A DNA stretch of 42,485 nucleotides from Flavobacteriaceae bacterium CP2B (GCA_001683825.1 LXTR01000052.1:1-42485), one strand, 5' to 3'. Counted from the first letter of the stretch, positions 32,011 through 40,975 are shown. The notes: generated by a model not told the origin, from the letters alone. Numbers and translations: made by a program.

Positions 32011-33399
32011 TTGTTTCAAAAATACACCAAAGAATTCCGATATAATATCCGGCTGGCGGCCCCGGTGATCCTGGGCATGCTGGGACATTCATTCGTAGCC
32101 TTCGCCGATAACATCATGGTAGGCCAATTGGGGACGGCAGAACTGGCCGCTGTTTCCCTGGGGAACAGTTTTGTATTCATCGCCATGTCACTCGGAATTG
32201 GTTTTTCAACGGCCATTACCCCGCTGGTGGCAGAGGCCGATGCGGCGGGGAACCGGGAAGCCGGAAAGGGTGCCCTCAAGCACGGACTGGTATTATGTAC
32301 CCTGTTGGGGATCCTCCTTTTTTTGTTGATCCTATTGTCTAAACCGCTGATGTACCTCATGGAACAACCACCTGAGGTGGTAGCCCTGGCGATCCCGTAC
32401 CTCGACCTGGTGGCCTTTTCGCTTATTCCCCTGGTCATGTTCCAGGCATTCAAACAATTTTCGGAAGGGCTTTCACAAACCCGTTACCCCATGTATGCCA
32501 CCGTGGTGGCCAATGTGGTGAACGTGGTATTGAACTACCTGTTGATATTTGGGACATTTGGGTTTCCCAAGCTTGGGATCATAGGTGCGGCCATTGGCAC
32601 CCTGGTCTCCCGGGTGATGATGCTCATCTTCCTTTGGTGGCTGTTAAAGGCAAAACAGAAGTTCAAGCCCTATGTGACGGGCTTTAAACTCCTGGTGATC
32701 GAAAAAAAGGTGCTGGCTAAGATCGTTGATTTAGGCTTTCCATCGGCCCTTCAGATGTTTTTTGAAGTGGCCATATTCACCGCGGCGATCTGGCTGAGCG
32801 GGGTGCTGGGCAAAAACCCCCAGGCAGCCAACCAGATTGCGCTGAACCTGAGCAGTATGACATTTATGTTCGGGATGGGCCTGGGAGTGGCCGCCATGAT
32901 CCGCGTGGGAAACCAGAAGGGGCTGAAGGATTTCAGGGAACTCAGGCGCATCGCGCAGTCTATTTTTTTCCTGGCCCTGTTCATGGAACTGGTCTTTGCG
33001 AGCTTGTTCCTTCTGGGACGGTTTTGGTTCCCAACCCTTTACCTGGACGTTCAGGACCTGGCAAACCAGGCGGACAATATAGAAGTACTGAGCCTGGCCG
33101 CCCAGCTACTGCTCGTAGCCGCCTTTTTCCAGATCTCCGACGGGCTGCAGGTAGTGATCCTTGGGGCATTACGCGGGTTACAGGATGTTCGGGTGCCCAC
33201 CTTTATGACCTTTGTGGCCTATTGGATTATCGGGTTTCCCATTAGTTTTTACCTGGGGCTCCACACGCCCCTGCAAAGCACGGGGATCTGGATTGGCCTC
33301 CTCGCGGGCCTCACTGCTTCTGCCCTAATGTTGTATCTTAGATTTAATTATATGAGCCGGAAATTGATTCGGGCCAGCGATGCGAGTATCATGGCCTGA
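32011..33399 (+). CDS. MATE family efflux transporter
   Basis: Cation-coupled multidrug or toxin exporter of the inner membrane, 462 residues, about 12 hydrophobic segments. Both MatE repeats are present: the first with APVILGMLGHSFVAFADNIM and VGQLGTAELAAVSLGNSF, the second from about residue 235 with DLGFPSALQMFFEVAIFTAA and NQIALNLSSMTFMFGMGLGV, resembling the NorM branch. The start is a TTG giving MFQKYTKEFRYNIRLAAP, normal for the family; no ATG is available nearby. Substrates cannot be predicted. Confidence 0.94.
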   Translation: MFQKYTKEFRYNIRLAAPVILGMLGHSFVAFADNIMVGQLGTAELAAVSLGNSFVFIAMSLGIGFSTAITPLVAEADAAGNREAGKGALKHGLVLCTLLGILLFLLILLSKPLMYLMEQPPEVVALAIPYLDLVAFSLIPLVMFQAFKQFSEGLSQTRYPMYATVVANVVNVVLNYLLIFGTFGFPKLGIIGAAIGTLVSRVMMLIFLWWLLKAKQKFKPYVTGFKLLVIEKKVLAKIVDLGFPSALQMFFEVAIFTAAIWLSGVLGKNPQAANQIALNLSSMTFMFGMGLGVAAMIRVGNQKGLKDFRELRRIAQSIFFLALFMELVFASLFLLGRFWFPTLYLDVQDLANQADNIEVLSLAAQLLLVAAFFQISDGLQVVILGALRGLQDVRVPTFMTFVAYWIIGFPISFYLGLHTPLQSTGIWIGLLAGLTASALMLYLRFNYMSRKLIRASDASIMA

Positions 33400-33420
33400 G
33401 CTATAACATCCCTAAGAACT

Positions 33421-33648
33421 ATGCAAATACCAAAATTCCTTTTGGGCGATAACACCGATTTTCCCACGGCGATCTTCATTGTCCATACAGAATACCCGCG
33501 GTTTATCATCAACCTGGAAAACGATGAGGTCGAGTGGCTGGAAGAGTTTTCGGAAGAGGATGAAGAAGCGCTGTCATCTGAGGCCACACCACTTATAGAG
33601 CAGGCCACCGCATTTTACGACAGGGAAATAAAACGATACGAGGAGTGA
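33421..33648 (+). CDS. Small acidic conserved-type hypothetical protein
   Basis: A 75-residue cytosolic protein with no recognised domain. The N-terminal half (FLLGDNTDFPTAIFIVHTEY, PRFIINLENDEVEWLE) suggests a few strands; the second half is strongly acidic (EEFSEEDEEALSSE) and helical. It has an ATG, sits 21 bases after the MATE stop and ends one base before the PAP2 start, which supports it as a real gene. I have no function to offer. Confidence 0.72.
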   Translation: MQIPKFLLGDNTDFPTAIFIVHTEYPRFIINLENDEVEWLEEFSEEDEEALSSEATPLIEQATAFYDREIKRYEE

Positions 33649-33649
33649 T

Positions 33650-34219
33650 ATGCTGGATGCGCTCTTACAACTAGACCAGAAGCTTTTCCTCTATTTGAAT
33701 GGGCTGGGTTCTCCTGCATGGGATGGATTCTGGATGGCCGTGACCAACAAATTCACCGCCATCCCTTTATACTTCCTATTGCTGGTGGTTTCTTACAGGT
33801 TTTTTGGCCTGAAGAAAACCCTTTGGCTTTGCCTTGCCATTGCCCTTATGATTACCGTTACCGACCAGCTTTCCAACTTTTTTAAGTTGGGGGTACAACG
33901 CCTCAGGCCCTGCCATGAACTGTCCCTCCAACCTGCCATGCGGCTGGTGAAGGGGTATTGCGGGGGGAAATTTGGCTATTATTCGGCCCATGCCTCCAAT
34001 TCTATGGCCGTGGCCTTTTTTTTTACGGTCCTCCTTGGGAAAAATTACCGGCTGGCAGGGCCCCTGCTCATCTTATGGGCGCTGGCTGTGGCCTATAGCC
34101 GTATCTATATCGGGGTTCACTACCCCCTCGACGTCGTATCCGGAGCCCTGGCAGGACTGCTGATAGGATGGTTGTTTGCACGCTTATATACCCTGGCCCT
34201 TAAACGATTCCGCCTATGA
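33650..34219 (+). CDS. PAP2-family membrane phosphatase
   Basis: Acid phosphatase of the type 2 phosphatidic acid phosphatase superfamily, 189 residues with several membrane helices. The three motifs are present: KLGVQRLRP (K79, R86, P87), SAHASN (112-117, with H114) and SRIYIGVHYPLDV (R151, H157, D161). Such enzymes dephosphorylate phosphatidate, phosphatidylglycerol phosphate, undecaprenyl pyrophosphate or the lipid A 1-phosphate on the outer face of the inner membrane. Its stop overlaps the GT39 start by 4 bases (ATGA), indicating coupling and pointing to lipid-linked sugar or lipid A metabolism. Confidence 0.92.
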   Translation: MLDALLQLDQKLFLYLNGLGSPAWDGFWMAVTNKFTAIPLYFLLLVVSYRFFGLKKTLWLCLAIALMITVTDQLSNFFKLGVQRLRPCHELSLQPAMRLVKGYCGGKFGYYSAHASNSMAVAFFFTVLLGKNYRLAGPLLILWALAVAYSRIYIGVHYPLDVVSGALAGLLIGWLFARLYTLALKRFRL

Positions 34220-35874
34220 AGGGGAACCTACGTTACCAACTACTCTTATTGCTGCTGGGCATGGTGTACCTGGCAGGCTTGTTCGTGACCCTTTTCGAGA
34301 ACGATTCGGCCCAGTTCGCCGTGATGGCGATGCGAATGGTGCAGGAGAACGATTTCATCAACCTTTTCAAGGGGCCCGAGGAATACCTGGATAAGCCGCA
34401 TTTGCACTATTGGCTGGCAGCGCTTTCGTACCTGGTTTTTGGCATTCAGGATTGGGCATACAGGATTCCGGCCCTGTTGGCCACGGCCCTTGGGGCCTAT
34501 AGTTGCTATGGCCTGGGGAAAGTTTTGTACCAAAAAGAAACGGGACGCCTGGCGGCCCTGATCTTCCTTAGCAGCCAGACCATTGTCCTGGCGGCGATTG
34601 ATGTGCGTACGGATGCGGTGCTTACGGGGTTTACCGCCTTCGCCATATGGCAGTTGGCGACCTATGTGGAAAATGGGCGTATGGCTTCTTTATTGCTGGG
34701 GGCTTTTGGGGCCGGGCTGGCGTTCGCCACCAAGGGGCAGATCGCCCTGCTGGTCATTGGCCTGCCCCTGCTATGCCACCTGGCCTATACCCGGCGGTGG
34801 AAGTTGTTGGCAGATTGGCGCGTTTTAGCGGCCCTGGCGGTTTTTGCGCTCACCATTTCGCCCATGCTATACGCCTACTACCACCAATTTGACCTGCATC
34901 CGGAGAAAGTGATACGGGGTAGGGCCCACCGGAGTGGCATATGGTTTATCCTCTGGGAACAAAGCTTTGAAAGGCTTAGTGGCGAAGGGGTAGGCAAGAA
35001 CAGCAGCGACTACTTTTTCTTTTTCCATACCTTCCTGTGGGTCTTTCTTCCATGGACGGTAGCCGGTATTGCCGCCTACCTTGACCGTGCTTTCTATTTC
35101 CTGAAGCGGCGAGGGAAAAAGCAGCCCGGCATGGAGGTCCTTACCCTTGGGGGAATCAGCCTGATTTTTGTAATCATCAGTTTTGCACAATTCAAGCTTC
35201 CCCATTACCTGAATATCACCATCCCTTTGTTTGCGGTACTGACCGCGGCCTATGTCCACCGTTTAACCCAAAGCGATAGCCAAAAAGTCAAAAAATTCCT
35301 GATGGGGACCCAGTATTTTATCCTGGGCCTGGTGTTCCTGCTATGTGCCCTATTGTGTTTCTGGGTATTCCCCATCAGGCCATGGTACCTCCCGGCTATC
35401 CTGTTCGTGCTGGGGGGATATGCCATACTGCATGAAGTTAAAAAGGCAGGTATGGTCAACAGGATACTGCTTTTGGGGGCCATGGCATCCATAGTCCTGA
35501 ATGCCGTACTTAACCTGCATTTTTATCCTTCCCTCCTCGCATACCAGGGGGGGTCTGGCATGTCGCGTATTATGGCACAAGAGGGAATTCCTGTGGATGC
35601 CGTCTACAAGCTATCGGAAAGGCACAGCTGGGCCATCGATTTCTATAACCGGGACCCGGTGAACATCACCAGTTTGAAGGAGGTAAAAGGCTTGAAGGAT
35701 GTGTGGGTATACGCCAGCGAAAAGGAACTGGGCCAATTACAGGAAAAAGGGGTCTCCTGGGACCGGGAATTCAGGGTAGACCAGTTCAGGATAACACGTT
35801 TACAAGCGCGTTTCCTGGATCCTGAAAGGCGCCCGCAGGTCCTGGAAGGCATGTACCTTATTCACTTGCCTTGA
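34216..35874 (+). CDS. GT39/ArnT-like integral membrane glycosyltransferase
   Basis: GT-C glycosyltransferase of 552 residues with about 11-12 membrane helices. It would use a polyprenyl-phosphate sugar and act on the periplasmic side. The first loop carries FENDSAQFAVMAMRM with acidic residues near the usual catalytic Asp position, and YLDKPHLHYWLAAL, the conserved PMT/ArnT motif. DVRTDAVLTGF and a FAQFKLPHYLNITIPLFAV segment are also typical. A soluble C-terminal part (about 455-552) follows. Acceptors in the family are lipid A, proteins or polysaccharides. The coupled PAP2 gene and the DPM1/GtrB-like GT2 gene at 36717 could supply recycling and donor synthesis. Confidence 0.9.
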   Translation: MKGNLRYQLLLLLLGMVYLAGLFVTLFENDSAQFAVMAMRMVQENDFINLFKGPEEYLDKPHLHYWLAALSYLVFGIQDWAYRIPALLATALGAYSCYGLGKVLYQKETGRLAALIFLSSQTIVLAAIDVRTDAVLTGFTAFAIWQLATYVENGRMASLLLGAFGAGLAFATKGQIALLVIGLPLLCHLAYTRRWKLLADWRVLAALAVFALTISPMLYAYYHQFDLHPEKVIRGRAHRSGIWFILWEQSFERLSGEGVGKNSSDYFFFFHTFLWVFLPWTVAGIAAYLDRAFYFLKRRGKKQPGMEVLTLGGISLIFVIISFAQFKLPHYLNITIPLFAVLTAAYVHRLTQSDSQKVKKFLMGTQYFILGLVFLLCALLCFWVFPIRPWYLPAILFVLGGYAILHEVKKAGMVNRILLLGAMASIVLNAVLNLHFYPSLLAYQGGSGMSRIMAQEGIPVDAVYKLSERHSWAIDFYNRDPVNITSLKEVKGLKDVWVYASEKELGQLQEKGVSWDREFRVDQFRITRLQARFLDPERRPQVLEGMYLIHLP

Positions 35875-36736
35875 GGGAGAGTTCGGGTTTTTTAAAGTGG
35901 TACCCCAGCCCCCACAGAGATACAAAGGCAGTGATTAGGAAAAACGCCATGCTGACCCCGACGGAGGTATTTTCTTCGAGCCCCAGCCATAATGCCCCGT
36001 AGAAGAATACCAGTTCACGACTCCCAATCCCCCCCAGGGTGAGCGGAAGGACCGCAACAATCGAGGAAACGAGGAATATAAAAAGGTAGCTCAGGGTAAA
36101 ACCCTGTACATACAAGGCCTGGAGGATACATAGCACACTCAAGAGCTGGGCCAGTTGTACCACAGCGGAATATTGCAGGGAACGCCAGAATACCGGCATG
36201 GCAAAGGCAAAGAAGCGTTTGTTGAAATACCAGAATGCCCCTACGGATAATAGCATACCCACCCCAAAGTACGCTTTAAAGGGCATCAGGGCGGCATGCC
36301 TGGAAAACAAAGCCAGCAGGCAGGCGTAGATAAACAGCAGGAGCATGCCACTCAGGCGGTCCAGCACCAGGACAGCCACCACCTCCCTGGTACGCACTTC
36401 GAATTGCTTCCGGATCGCATACCCTTTATAGGCATCGCCCCCAATCCCCCCGGGGAGGAACAGGTTATAGAACATCCCCAGTAAATAGAGTTTTAAATTG
36501 CTTGGGTGGGTGAGGGGTACATGGAGCTTGTGGAAATACAGGTTGAGGCGGTAGGCAGCGACTACCTTGGAGAGCACGAAAAAAAAGAGGGCACCCAAAA
36601 GGTAGAGCGGATGGGCCCTCCCCAGGATTTCGAGGATATCACGGAAGTGGATCTTCGTGAAAATAAAATAAAGGAGTACGGCGCTGAAAAGGATTTTCAG
36701 CAGTGTGATCAGCTTTTTACGAGGAAGTGCCACCAA
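35858..36736 (-). CDS. LPG synthase TM-domain family membrane protein (UPF0104)
   Basis: A 292-residue membrane protein of the lysylphosphatidylglycerol synthase transmembrane family (MprF flippase-like half) without an aminoacyl-transferase domain. About eight hydrophobic segments are visible. Family marks: YFIFTKIHFRDILEILG near the N-terminus, LYLLGMFYNLFLPGGIGGDA, VLVLDRLSGM and VAVLPLTLGGIGSRELVFFY. It may flip or bind a lipid, possibly a glycolipid. The start is TTG (36736) or GTG (36733), overlapping the upstream GT2 stop by up to 20 bases; its 3' end overlaps the convergent GT39 gene by 17. Function is assigned at family level only. Confidence 0.88.
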   Translation of the reverse strand: MVALPRKKLITLLKILFSAVLLYFIFTKIHFRDILEILGRAHPLYLLGALFFFVLSKVVAAYRLNLYFHKLHVPLTHPSNLKLYLLGMFYNLFLPGGIGGDAYKGYAIRKQFEVRTREVVAVLVLDRLSGMLLLFIYACLLALFSRHAALMPFKAYFGVGMLLSVGAFWYFNKRFFAFAMPVFWRSLQYSAVVQLAQLLSVLCILQALYVQGFTLSYLFIFLVSSIVAVLPLTLGGIGSRELVFFYGALWLGLEENTSVGVSMAFFLITAFVSLWGLGYHFKKPELSLKASE

Positions 36737-37676
36737 CAGTGATATTTTTAATTCTGTAGGGCCGCTTTTTCTGGGATTCGTAGTAGGTGCGGATCAGCAA
36801 TTCCATGACAATGCCAATGGTAAAGAGCTGTATCCCACCCAGGATGAACATCATTCCGAATATCAGGAGGGGCCGGGTGCCGATGTCCTCCGCGAACCCG
36901 AATTTTAAAATAAAGAGGTAGACATTGATGAGTACCCCGAGCAAGATCAACAAAACCCCAAAGATCCCGAACAGGTGGATAGGCCTTTGGAAATACTTGC
37001 GGATGAACAGCAGCAGCATCATATCGGCCACTACTTTGAATACCCGTTCCAGCCCGTATTTGGAGACCCCGGCATTGCGGGCGTGATGTTTTACCGGGAC
37101 CTGTTTGATGCGTCCGCCTTCCAGGTGGGCCAAAAGGGTGATAAAGCGGTGCATTTCGCCATAGAGGTTCAGGTCTTTGGCAATATCCCTGGTGAAAACT
37201 TTCAGGGCGCATCCATTGTCCTTGATGTCGAGTTTGGTGACCCGCCTGACCATGAAGTTGGCGATTTTCGAGGGAATCTTTTTTGCCAGGGAATCTTTCC
37301 GCTTTTGCCGGATCCCGGTAACCACATCGTAATCGCCCTCAACGGCATACCGCAACATCTGTGGGATATCGCTGGGGTCGTTCTGGAGATCCCCGTCCAT
37401 GGTGATGATATATTCCCCCTGGGCGTAGTCTATCCCGGCGGCCAGGGCCAGGCTCTGCCCATAGTTTTTCTTCAGGGCCACCAGGTGAACCCTGGGGTCA
37501 TTCATGGCATTTACCACCGCCTTGGTATTATCCAGTGAAAAATCATCGACATAGACAATCTGGTACTGGTAGCCTTCCAGGCTTTCGTGGATCTTTTCGG
37601 TCAAGAGTGCCACGTTTTCCTCCTCGTTATACAGGGGGACCACTATGGAAAGAAGCGCGTCGGTATGCAGTTGCAT
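36717..37676 (-). CDS. GT2 polyprenyl-phosphate glycosyltransferase (DPM1/GtrB-like)
   Basis: A 319-residue transferase that most likely loads a sugar from UDP- or GDP-sugar onto polyprenyl phosphate at the cytosolic face. The GT-A domain shows LSIVVPLYNEEENV, YVDDFSLDNT, and DGDLQNDPSDIP (DXD motif and the hallmark of this group), then SKYGLERVFKVVADM before two C-terminal membrane helices (about 229-252 and 265-288). The product would be the donor for a GT-C enzyme such as the GT39 protein encoded at 34216. It overlaps the UPF0104 gene by 20 bases, so the two are coupled. Confidence 0.92.
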   Translation of the reverse strand: MQLHTDALLSIVVPLYNEEENVALLTEKIHESLEGYQYQIVYVDDFSLDNTKAVVNAMNDPRVHLVALKKNYGQSLALAAGIDYAQGEYIITMDGDLQNDPSDIPQMLRYAVEGDYDVVTGIRQKRKDSLAKKIPSKIANFMVRRVTKLDIKDNGCALKVFTRDIAKDLNLYGEMHRFITLLAHLEGGRIKQVPVKHHARNAGVSKYGLERVFKVVADMMLLLFIRKYFQRPIHLFGIFGVLLILLGVLINVYLFILKFGFAEDIGTRPLLIFGMMFILGGIQLFTIGIVMELLIRTYYESQKKRPYRIKNITVGGTSS

Positions 37677-37711
37677 GCAGGTTGTTTGTTACAGGGGCAA
37701 AGGTAGTTTTT

Positions 37712-38758
37712 TTATTTAAGTTCCCGCTCGTAGCCTTTTAACAAGAGGGCAGCCGCCCGGAAAGGCGAAAGTTCATTGCGCGCTACTTTTTCCATGAGTG
37801 GGCCCAGTTGTTCCTGCGCGGTCCTGCTGGCGTAAAAGTGCCGCTTGAGCTGGCTTTCCATGCTTTGTTTAAACCAGTACTGGTTTTGTTCCTGGCGTTT
37901 AGAGGACAGATAGCCATTGGCCCGGTACCTGCGGATATAATCCCGGATCAGTTCCCAAACGGCATCGATGCCCTGCTGTTCCAGGGAGGAACAACTGAGC
38001 ACTTTTGGAATCCATCCGTTTTCCTTTGGGGGATAGAGCTGCATGGCCCTTTCATAGGCTGCCCTGGCTTCTCCCGCCTTTTGGAGGTTGTCCGTGTCGG
38101 CCTTGTTGATCACAATGGCATCGGCCATTTCCATAATCCCCCTCTTGATCCCCTGCAATTCGTCACCGGCCCCCGCCAATTGCAGGAGGAGGAAAAAGTC
38201 TACCATGCTGTGTACCGCGGTCTCGCTTTGGCCCACACCAACGGTTTCTATCAGTATCAGGTCAAATCCGGCGGCTTCACAGAGGATCATGGCTTCCCGG
38301 GTTTTCCTGGCCACCCCTCCCAGGTTCTCACCGGCCGGGGAAGGGCGGATAAAGGCATTTGGGTTCCTCGCAAGGGCGGGCATACGGGTTTTGTCGCCCA
38401 TAATACTGCCTTTGCTGAGGCTACTGCTGGGGTCAATGGCCAGCACCGCCACCCGTATCCCCAGGCCGGTGACCAGGGTTCCAAGGGCTTCAATAAAGGT
38501 GCTTTTGCCCACCCCGGGGACCCCGGTAACCCCCACCCGTATGGAGTTTTTTCCCAGTGGCAGGCATTGCTCCACAAGGTTGTAGCCCTTTTCGACATCC
38601 TTTTCCTGGGTGCTTTCCATAAGGGTGATGCCCCTGGCGAGCGCGGAGGTATCCCCATTCTTGATGCCCCGGACCAGTGCTTCTACCCCGGGTAAAGGTT
38701 TACCAGGGTTTCCTTTCGGGGCAGGTGGGCCGGAAGGCCTGTCTTTGTTTTCCTCCAA
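37712..38758 (-). CDS. meaB: MeaB/ArgK-type GTPase, methylmalonyl-CoA mutase chaperone
   Basis: G3E-family GTPase of 348 residues that gates cobalamin loading and protects methylmalonyl-CoA mutase. The N-terminal helical arm (LARGITLMESTQEKDVEKGY) precedes Walker A GVTGVPGVGKST, then AIDPSSSLSKGSIMGDKTRM (the base-switch region typical of MeaB), ETVGVGQSE (Walker B and switch) and VINKADTDN (guanine-specific NKAD). The C-terminal dimerisation helices are present. The mutase genes are not in this window. The frame opens with a TTG at 38758; the true start is not certain. It follows the DUF2911 gene by 5 bases. Confidence 0.94.
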   Translation of the reverse strand: MEENKDRPSGPPAPKGNPGKPLPGVEALVRGIKNGDTSALARGITLMESTQEKDVEKGYNLVEQCLPLGKNSIRVGVTGVPGVGKSTFIEALGTLVTGLGIRVAVLAIDPSSSLSKGSIMGDKTRMPALARNPNAFIRPSPAGENLGGVARKTREAMILCEAAGFDLILIETVGVGQSETAVHSMVDFFLLLQLAGAGDELQGIKRGIMEMADAIVINKADTDNLQKAGEARAAYERAMQLYPPKENGWIPKVLSCSSLEQQGIDAVWELIRDYIRRYRANGYLSSKRQEQNQYWFKQSMESQLKRHFYASRTAQEQLGPLMEKVARNELSPFRAAALLLKGYERELK

Positions 38759-38763
38759 ACCTT

Positions 38764-39324
38764 TTAATTAACAGGCACAGAAACCTTGGTGGTGTCCCAG
38801 GAGAGGCTCAGGTACAACTGGTCCTGGCCTTCCTCAAATTCGATCGTGAAGTTCTCTGCGGGTTGTGGCAGGCCCCGGACAGGGACCTCTACCTGCAAAA
38901 CATCGGCCTCCGGATTGCGGGTGGTTTCCCTGCCCCCGCTGCTGAGGGTGACCCCCCAATCCGGGACCTCCGAGTTAAAAATAACCGTCCAGCGCTCTGG
39001 CGCGGGGATGGTCCAAAGGGAATAAGTGCCTTTGGCAAGGGGTTTATCGATAATCTCAATATCAGTGGCGGTGGTAAAGGTGGTGGGTTCATTAGCCCCG
39101 GTCCTCCAGACGACATTATAGGGCACCAATTCCCCAAAGATGCCCCGCCCTTTTTTAAAGGGACTGCTGTAGGTGACCGCCAGGTCTACCCCCTCCCGGG
39201 CATAGGTGGCGGTTTTTTCCGGGCTGTTTTTCTTGGTTTGCTCCCTCAGGTACGGCATCCCGACAAAATAGAAGAGCAAGGCGAGCAGCCCGAGGACGAT
39301 GACAATCCATTTTACGACTTTCAT
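38764..39324 (-). CDS. DUF2911 domain protein with N-terminal membrane anchor
   Basis: A 186-residue protein with one N-terminal hydrophobic segment (WIVIVLGLLALLFYFVGMPY, about 5-24), either an anchor or uncleaved signal. The rest matches DUF2911, frequent in Bacteroidota: AVTYSSPFKKGRGIFGELVP, YNVVWRTGANEPTTFTTATD, LAKGTYSLWTIPAP and WTVIFNSEVPDWG, predicted as a beta-sandwich facing the periplasm. Function unknown. It is probably co-transcribed with meaB (5-base gap), and a weak -7-like element (TACCTTAG) lies about 25-30 bases upstream of the ATG. Confidence 0.87.
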   Translation of the reverse strand: MKVVKWIVIVLGLLALLFYFVGMPYLREQTKKNSPEKTATYAREGVDLAVTYSSPFKKGRGIFGELVPYNVVWRTGANEPTTFTTATDIEIIDKPLAKGTYSLWTIPAPERWTVIFNSEVPDWGVTLSSGGRETTRNPEADVLQVEVPVRGLPQPAENFTIEFEEGQDQLYLSLSWDTTKVSVPVN

Positions 39325-39522
39325 TCAGCGATAGTTTAAGGTTCGATCTAAGGTAGTAATTCCTGTCTAAAAATTGATGGCTTCCCCTCAGCGGCTTATT
39401 TTTCTACCCGGATCTGGGTGGTTGTGGCCTTTAGCCATGTATTTTCACACAAATTTAATAGTGGCGGCTATGGCAATTGCCCCTCAAGTGGTATCTTAAA
39501 ATCCAATGTAAACCACTAACGT

Positions 39523-39948
39523 ATGAAGACTATTTTTAAAGCAAGGGCAACGCACAAAGGCGGGAGCAATGATGGACATGTACAGAGTGACGATGGCCTT
39601 ATCGACCTGGACGTTCGAATGCCGGCCAGAAAGGATGCCACCGATGGGAAGTATTCCAATGCCGAACAGCTGTTCGCTGCGGGATATGCCACTTGTTTTG
39701 CGGAGTCCCTTGAATCCGTGGCGAAGTTAAGGAGGATCATCGACCTGGGTGAATTCAGCGTTACGGCCATAATCGCCTACAAACAGGATGATGACGGGTA
39801 TTTTCTTTCGGCTACCCTGGACGCTTACCTGCCGACGGTAGATAAAAAAACGGGCGAAGAGCTGATCAAGGCGGCCCACGAAATATGCCCTTACAGCAAG
39901 GCCACCAGGGACAATATCACGGTGCAGCTGAACCTGTTACTGGATTGA
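39523..39948 (+). CDS. ohr: Ohr-like organic hydroperoxide resistance protein, missing the conserved Arg
   Basis: OsmC/Ohr-family thiol peroxidase that reduces organic and fatty acid hydroperoxides with lipoyl-type donors. The 141 residues contain both redox cysteines, C58 (FAAGYATCF) and C122 (HEICPYSKATRDNI), and the conserved Glu in SNAEQLF (E48). The N-terminal segment that in Ohr reads GGRxG, carrying the catalytic Arg, reads GGSNDG here (13-18), so Ser or Asn stands in the Arg position with a one-residue insertion. Peroxidase activity may therefore be altered. No OhrR-like regulator gene is adjacent. It is convergent with galM. Confidence 0.9.
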   Translation: MKTIFKARATHKGGSNDGHVQSDDGLIDLDVRMPARKDATDGKYSNAEQLFAAGYATCFAESLESVAKLRRIIDLGEFSVTAIIAYKQDDDGYFLSATLDAYLPTVDKKTGEELIKAAHEICPYSKATRDNITVQLNLLLD

Positions 39949-39970
39949 GTCGCCCCGATGTGGCCGCAGG

Positions 39971-40885
39971 TTACAGGCCGTCGGCTATTTCAAACAGGAA
40001 TTCTGAAGTATTGTCGTAAACCGCCCCGGGTTCCAGGATGCTGGACGGAAAATGCGGTATATTGGGAGCATCGGGCAGGTTTTGCGTTTCAAAACAAATC
40101 CCCGCAAACTCCCGGGGCGTATACACGACTACGCCTGGCTGGTTGGTTTTCACCCTCAGGCGGATCCCGGATTTTGCCGAATAGAGGCGGGCAGCCTCCT
40201 CTGCGCCTGCATCCAGAACAAAAGGGGTGTCCAGGTGGAGCCCGCCCACAGCCCGGGCAGTCGTAAAATCGTAAGGCGACTCTTTTACGGGCCGTATTTT
40301 TCCCGTAGGCAACAGGTTTTCCCTGGTTTCCAGATATTGGGGGGAATGCAGTTGTAAGAGGTAATGGCCTACACTGCCCGAGGCGTCGAGCAGGAAATAC
40401 GAATGATTGACCAGGTTCACCACGGTTTTTCGGTCGGTGGTGGCCCTATGTGATATCCGCAAAGTTTGTTTTTCCAGCGTGTAGGTAACCTCGGCCCTTA
40501 CATTTCCCGGATAACCTTCTTCCATGTGGGGACTCTCATAGGACAACCGGACATAGGGGCAGTCACCCGTTCCAACTTCTTCCATCTCCCAGTATTTACG
40601 GAAAAACCCTTCCTGGCCCCCATGGAGGTGCACCCCGGGCGCCACGGTATGCAGTGGATAGGAGGTGCCATCCAGGGTAAAACTCCCGGATATCCGCCCG
40701 GCAAACCTGCCCACACAGGCACCGAGGCAGTTGGTATCATCCAGGTAGTTGGTGGTGTCCTGGAAACCTGCCACCAGCTGGGTAGGGGTGCCCGACTTGT
40801 CATTCATGACCAGTTCTTGAATGATCGCCCCGTAATCCAGTACTTTAAGGGAAAGGAATTCGTTTTTAATTGAAATTTGCCTCAA
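39971..40885 (-). CDS. galM: Aldose 1-epimerase (galactose mutarotase)
   Basis: Interconverts alpha and beta anomers of aldohexoses. The 304-residue cytosolic protein has the GalM beta-sandwich: DYGAIIQELVMND, GACVGRFAGRISGSFTLDG, HLHGGQEGFF, then VNLVNHSYFLLD with the acid H161 and ICFETQNLPDAPN with the base E266. Both catalytic residues are present. The start is TTG; no ATG precedes the conserved first strand. The gene is divergent from the ECF sigma gene with a 90-base shared spacer. Confidence 0.94.
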   Translation of the reverse strand: MRQISIKNEFLSLKVLDYGAIIQELVMNDKSGTPTQLVAGFQDTTNYLDDTNCLGACVGRFAGRISGSFTLDGTSYPLHTVAPGVHLHGGQEGFFRKYWEMEEVGTGDCPYVRLSYESPHMEEGYPGNVRAEVTYTLEKQTLRISHRATTDRKTVVNLVNHSYFLLDASGSVGHYLLQLHSPQYLETRENLLPTGKIRPVKESPYDFTTARAVGGLHLDTPFVLDAGAEEAARLYSAKSGIRLRVKTNQPGVVVYTPREFAGICFETQNLPDAPNIPHFPSSILEPGAVYDNTSEFLFEIADGL

Positions 40886-40902
40886 TGGAAACTATTAAAT
40901 TT

Positions 40903-40916
40903 GGTTAAAAATAACC
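40903..40916. repeat. Perfect short inverted repeat in the galM / sigma spacer
   Basis: GGTTA-AAAA-TAACC, 5-base arms with a 4-base centre, lying 18 bases upstream of the galM start on the minus strand and followed by a T run on the plus strand. It could be an operator for either divergent gene; it is short enough to be chance. Confidence 0.3.
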
Positions 40917-40975
40917 TTTTTTGCAACACAGGTATTTTTCCCCCGTCCTTTAGATAACAACAACTGATACCGAAC

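Noticed and set aside
37808-38695. Open frame of 295 codons on the plus strand opposite meaB
   Set aside because: Antisense to a well-recognised GTPase gene, no domain or initiation signal of its own.
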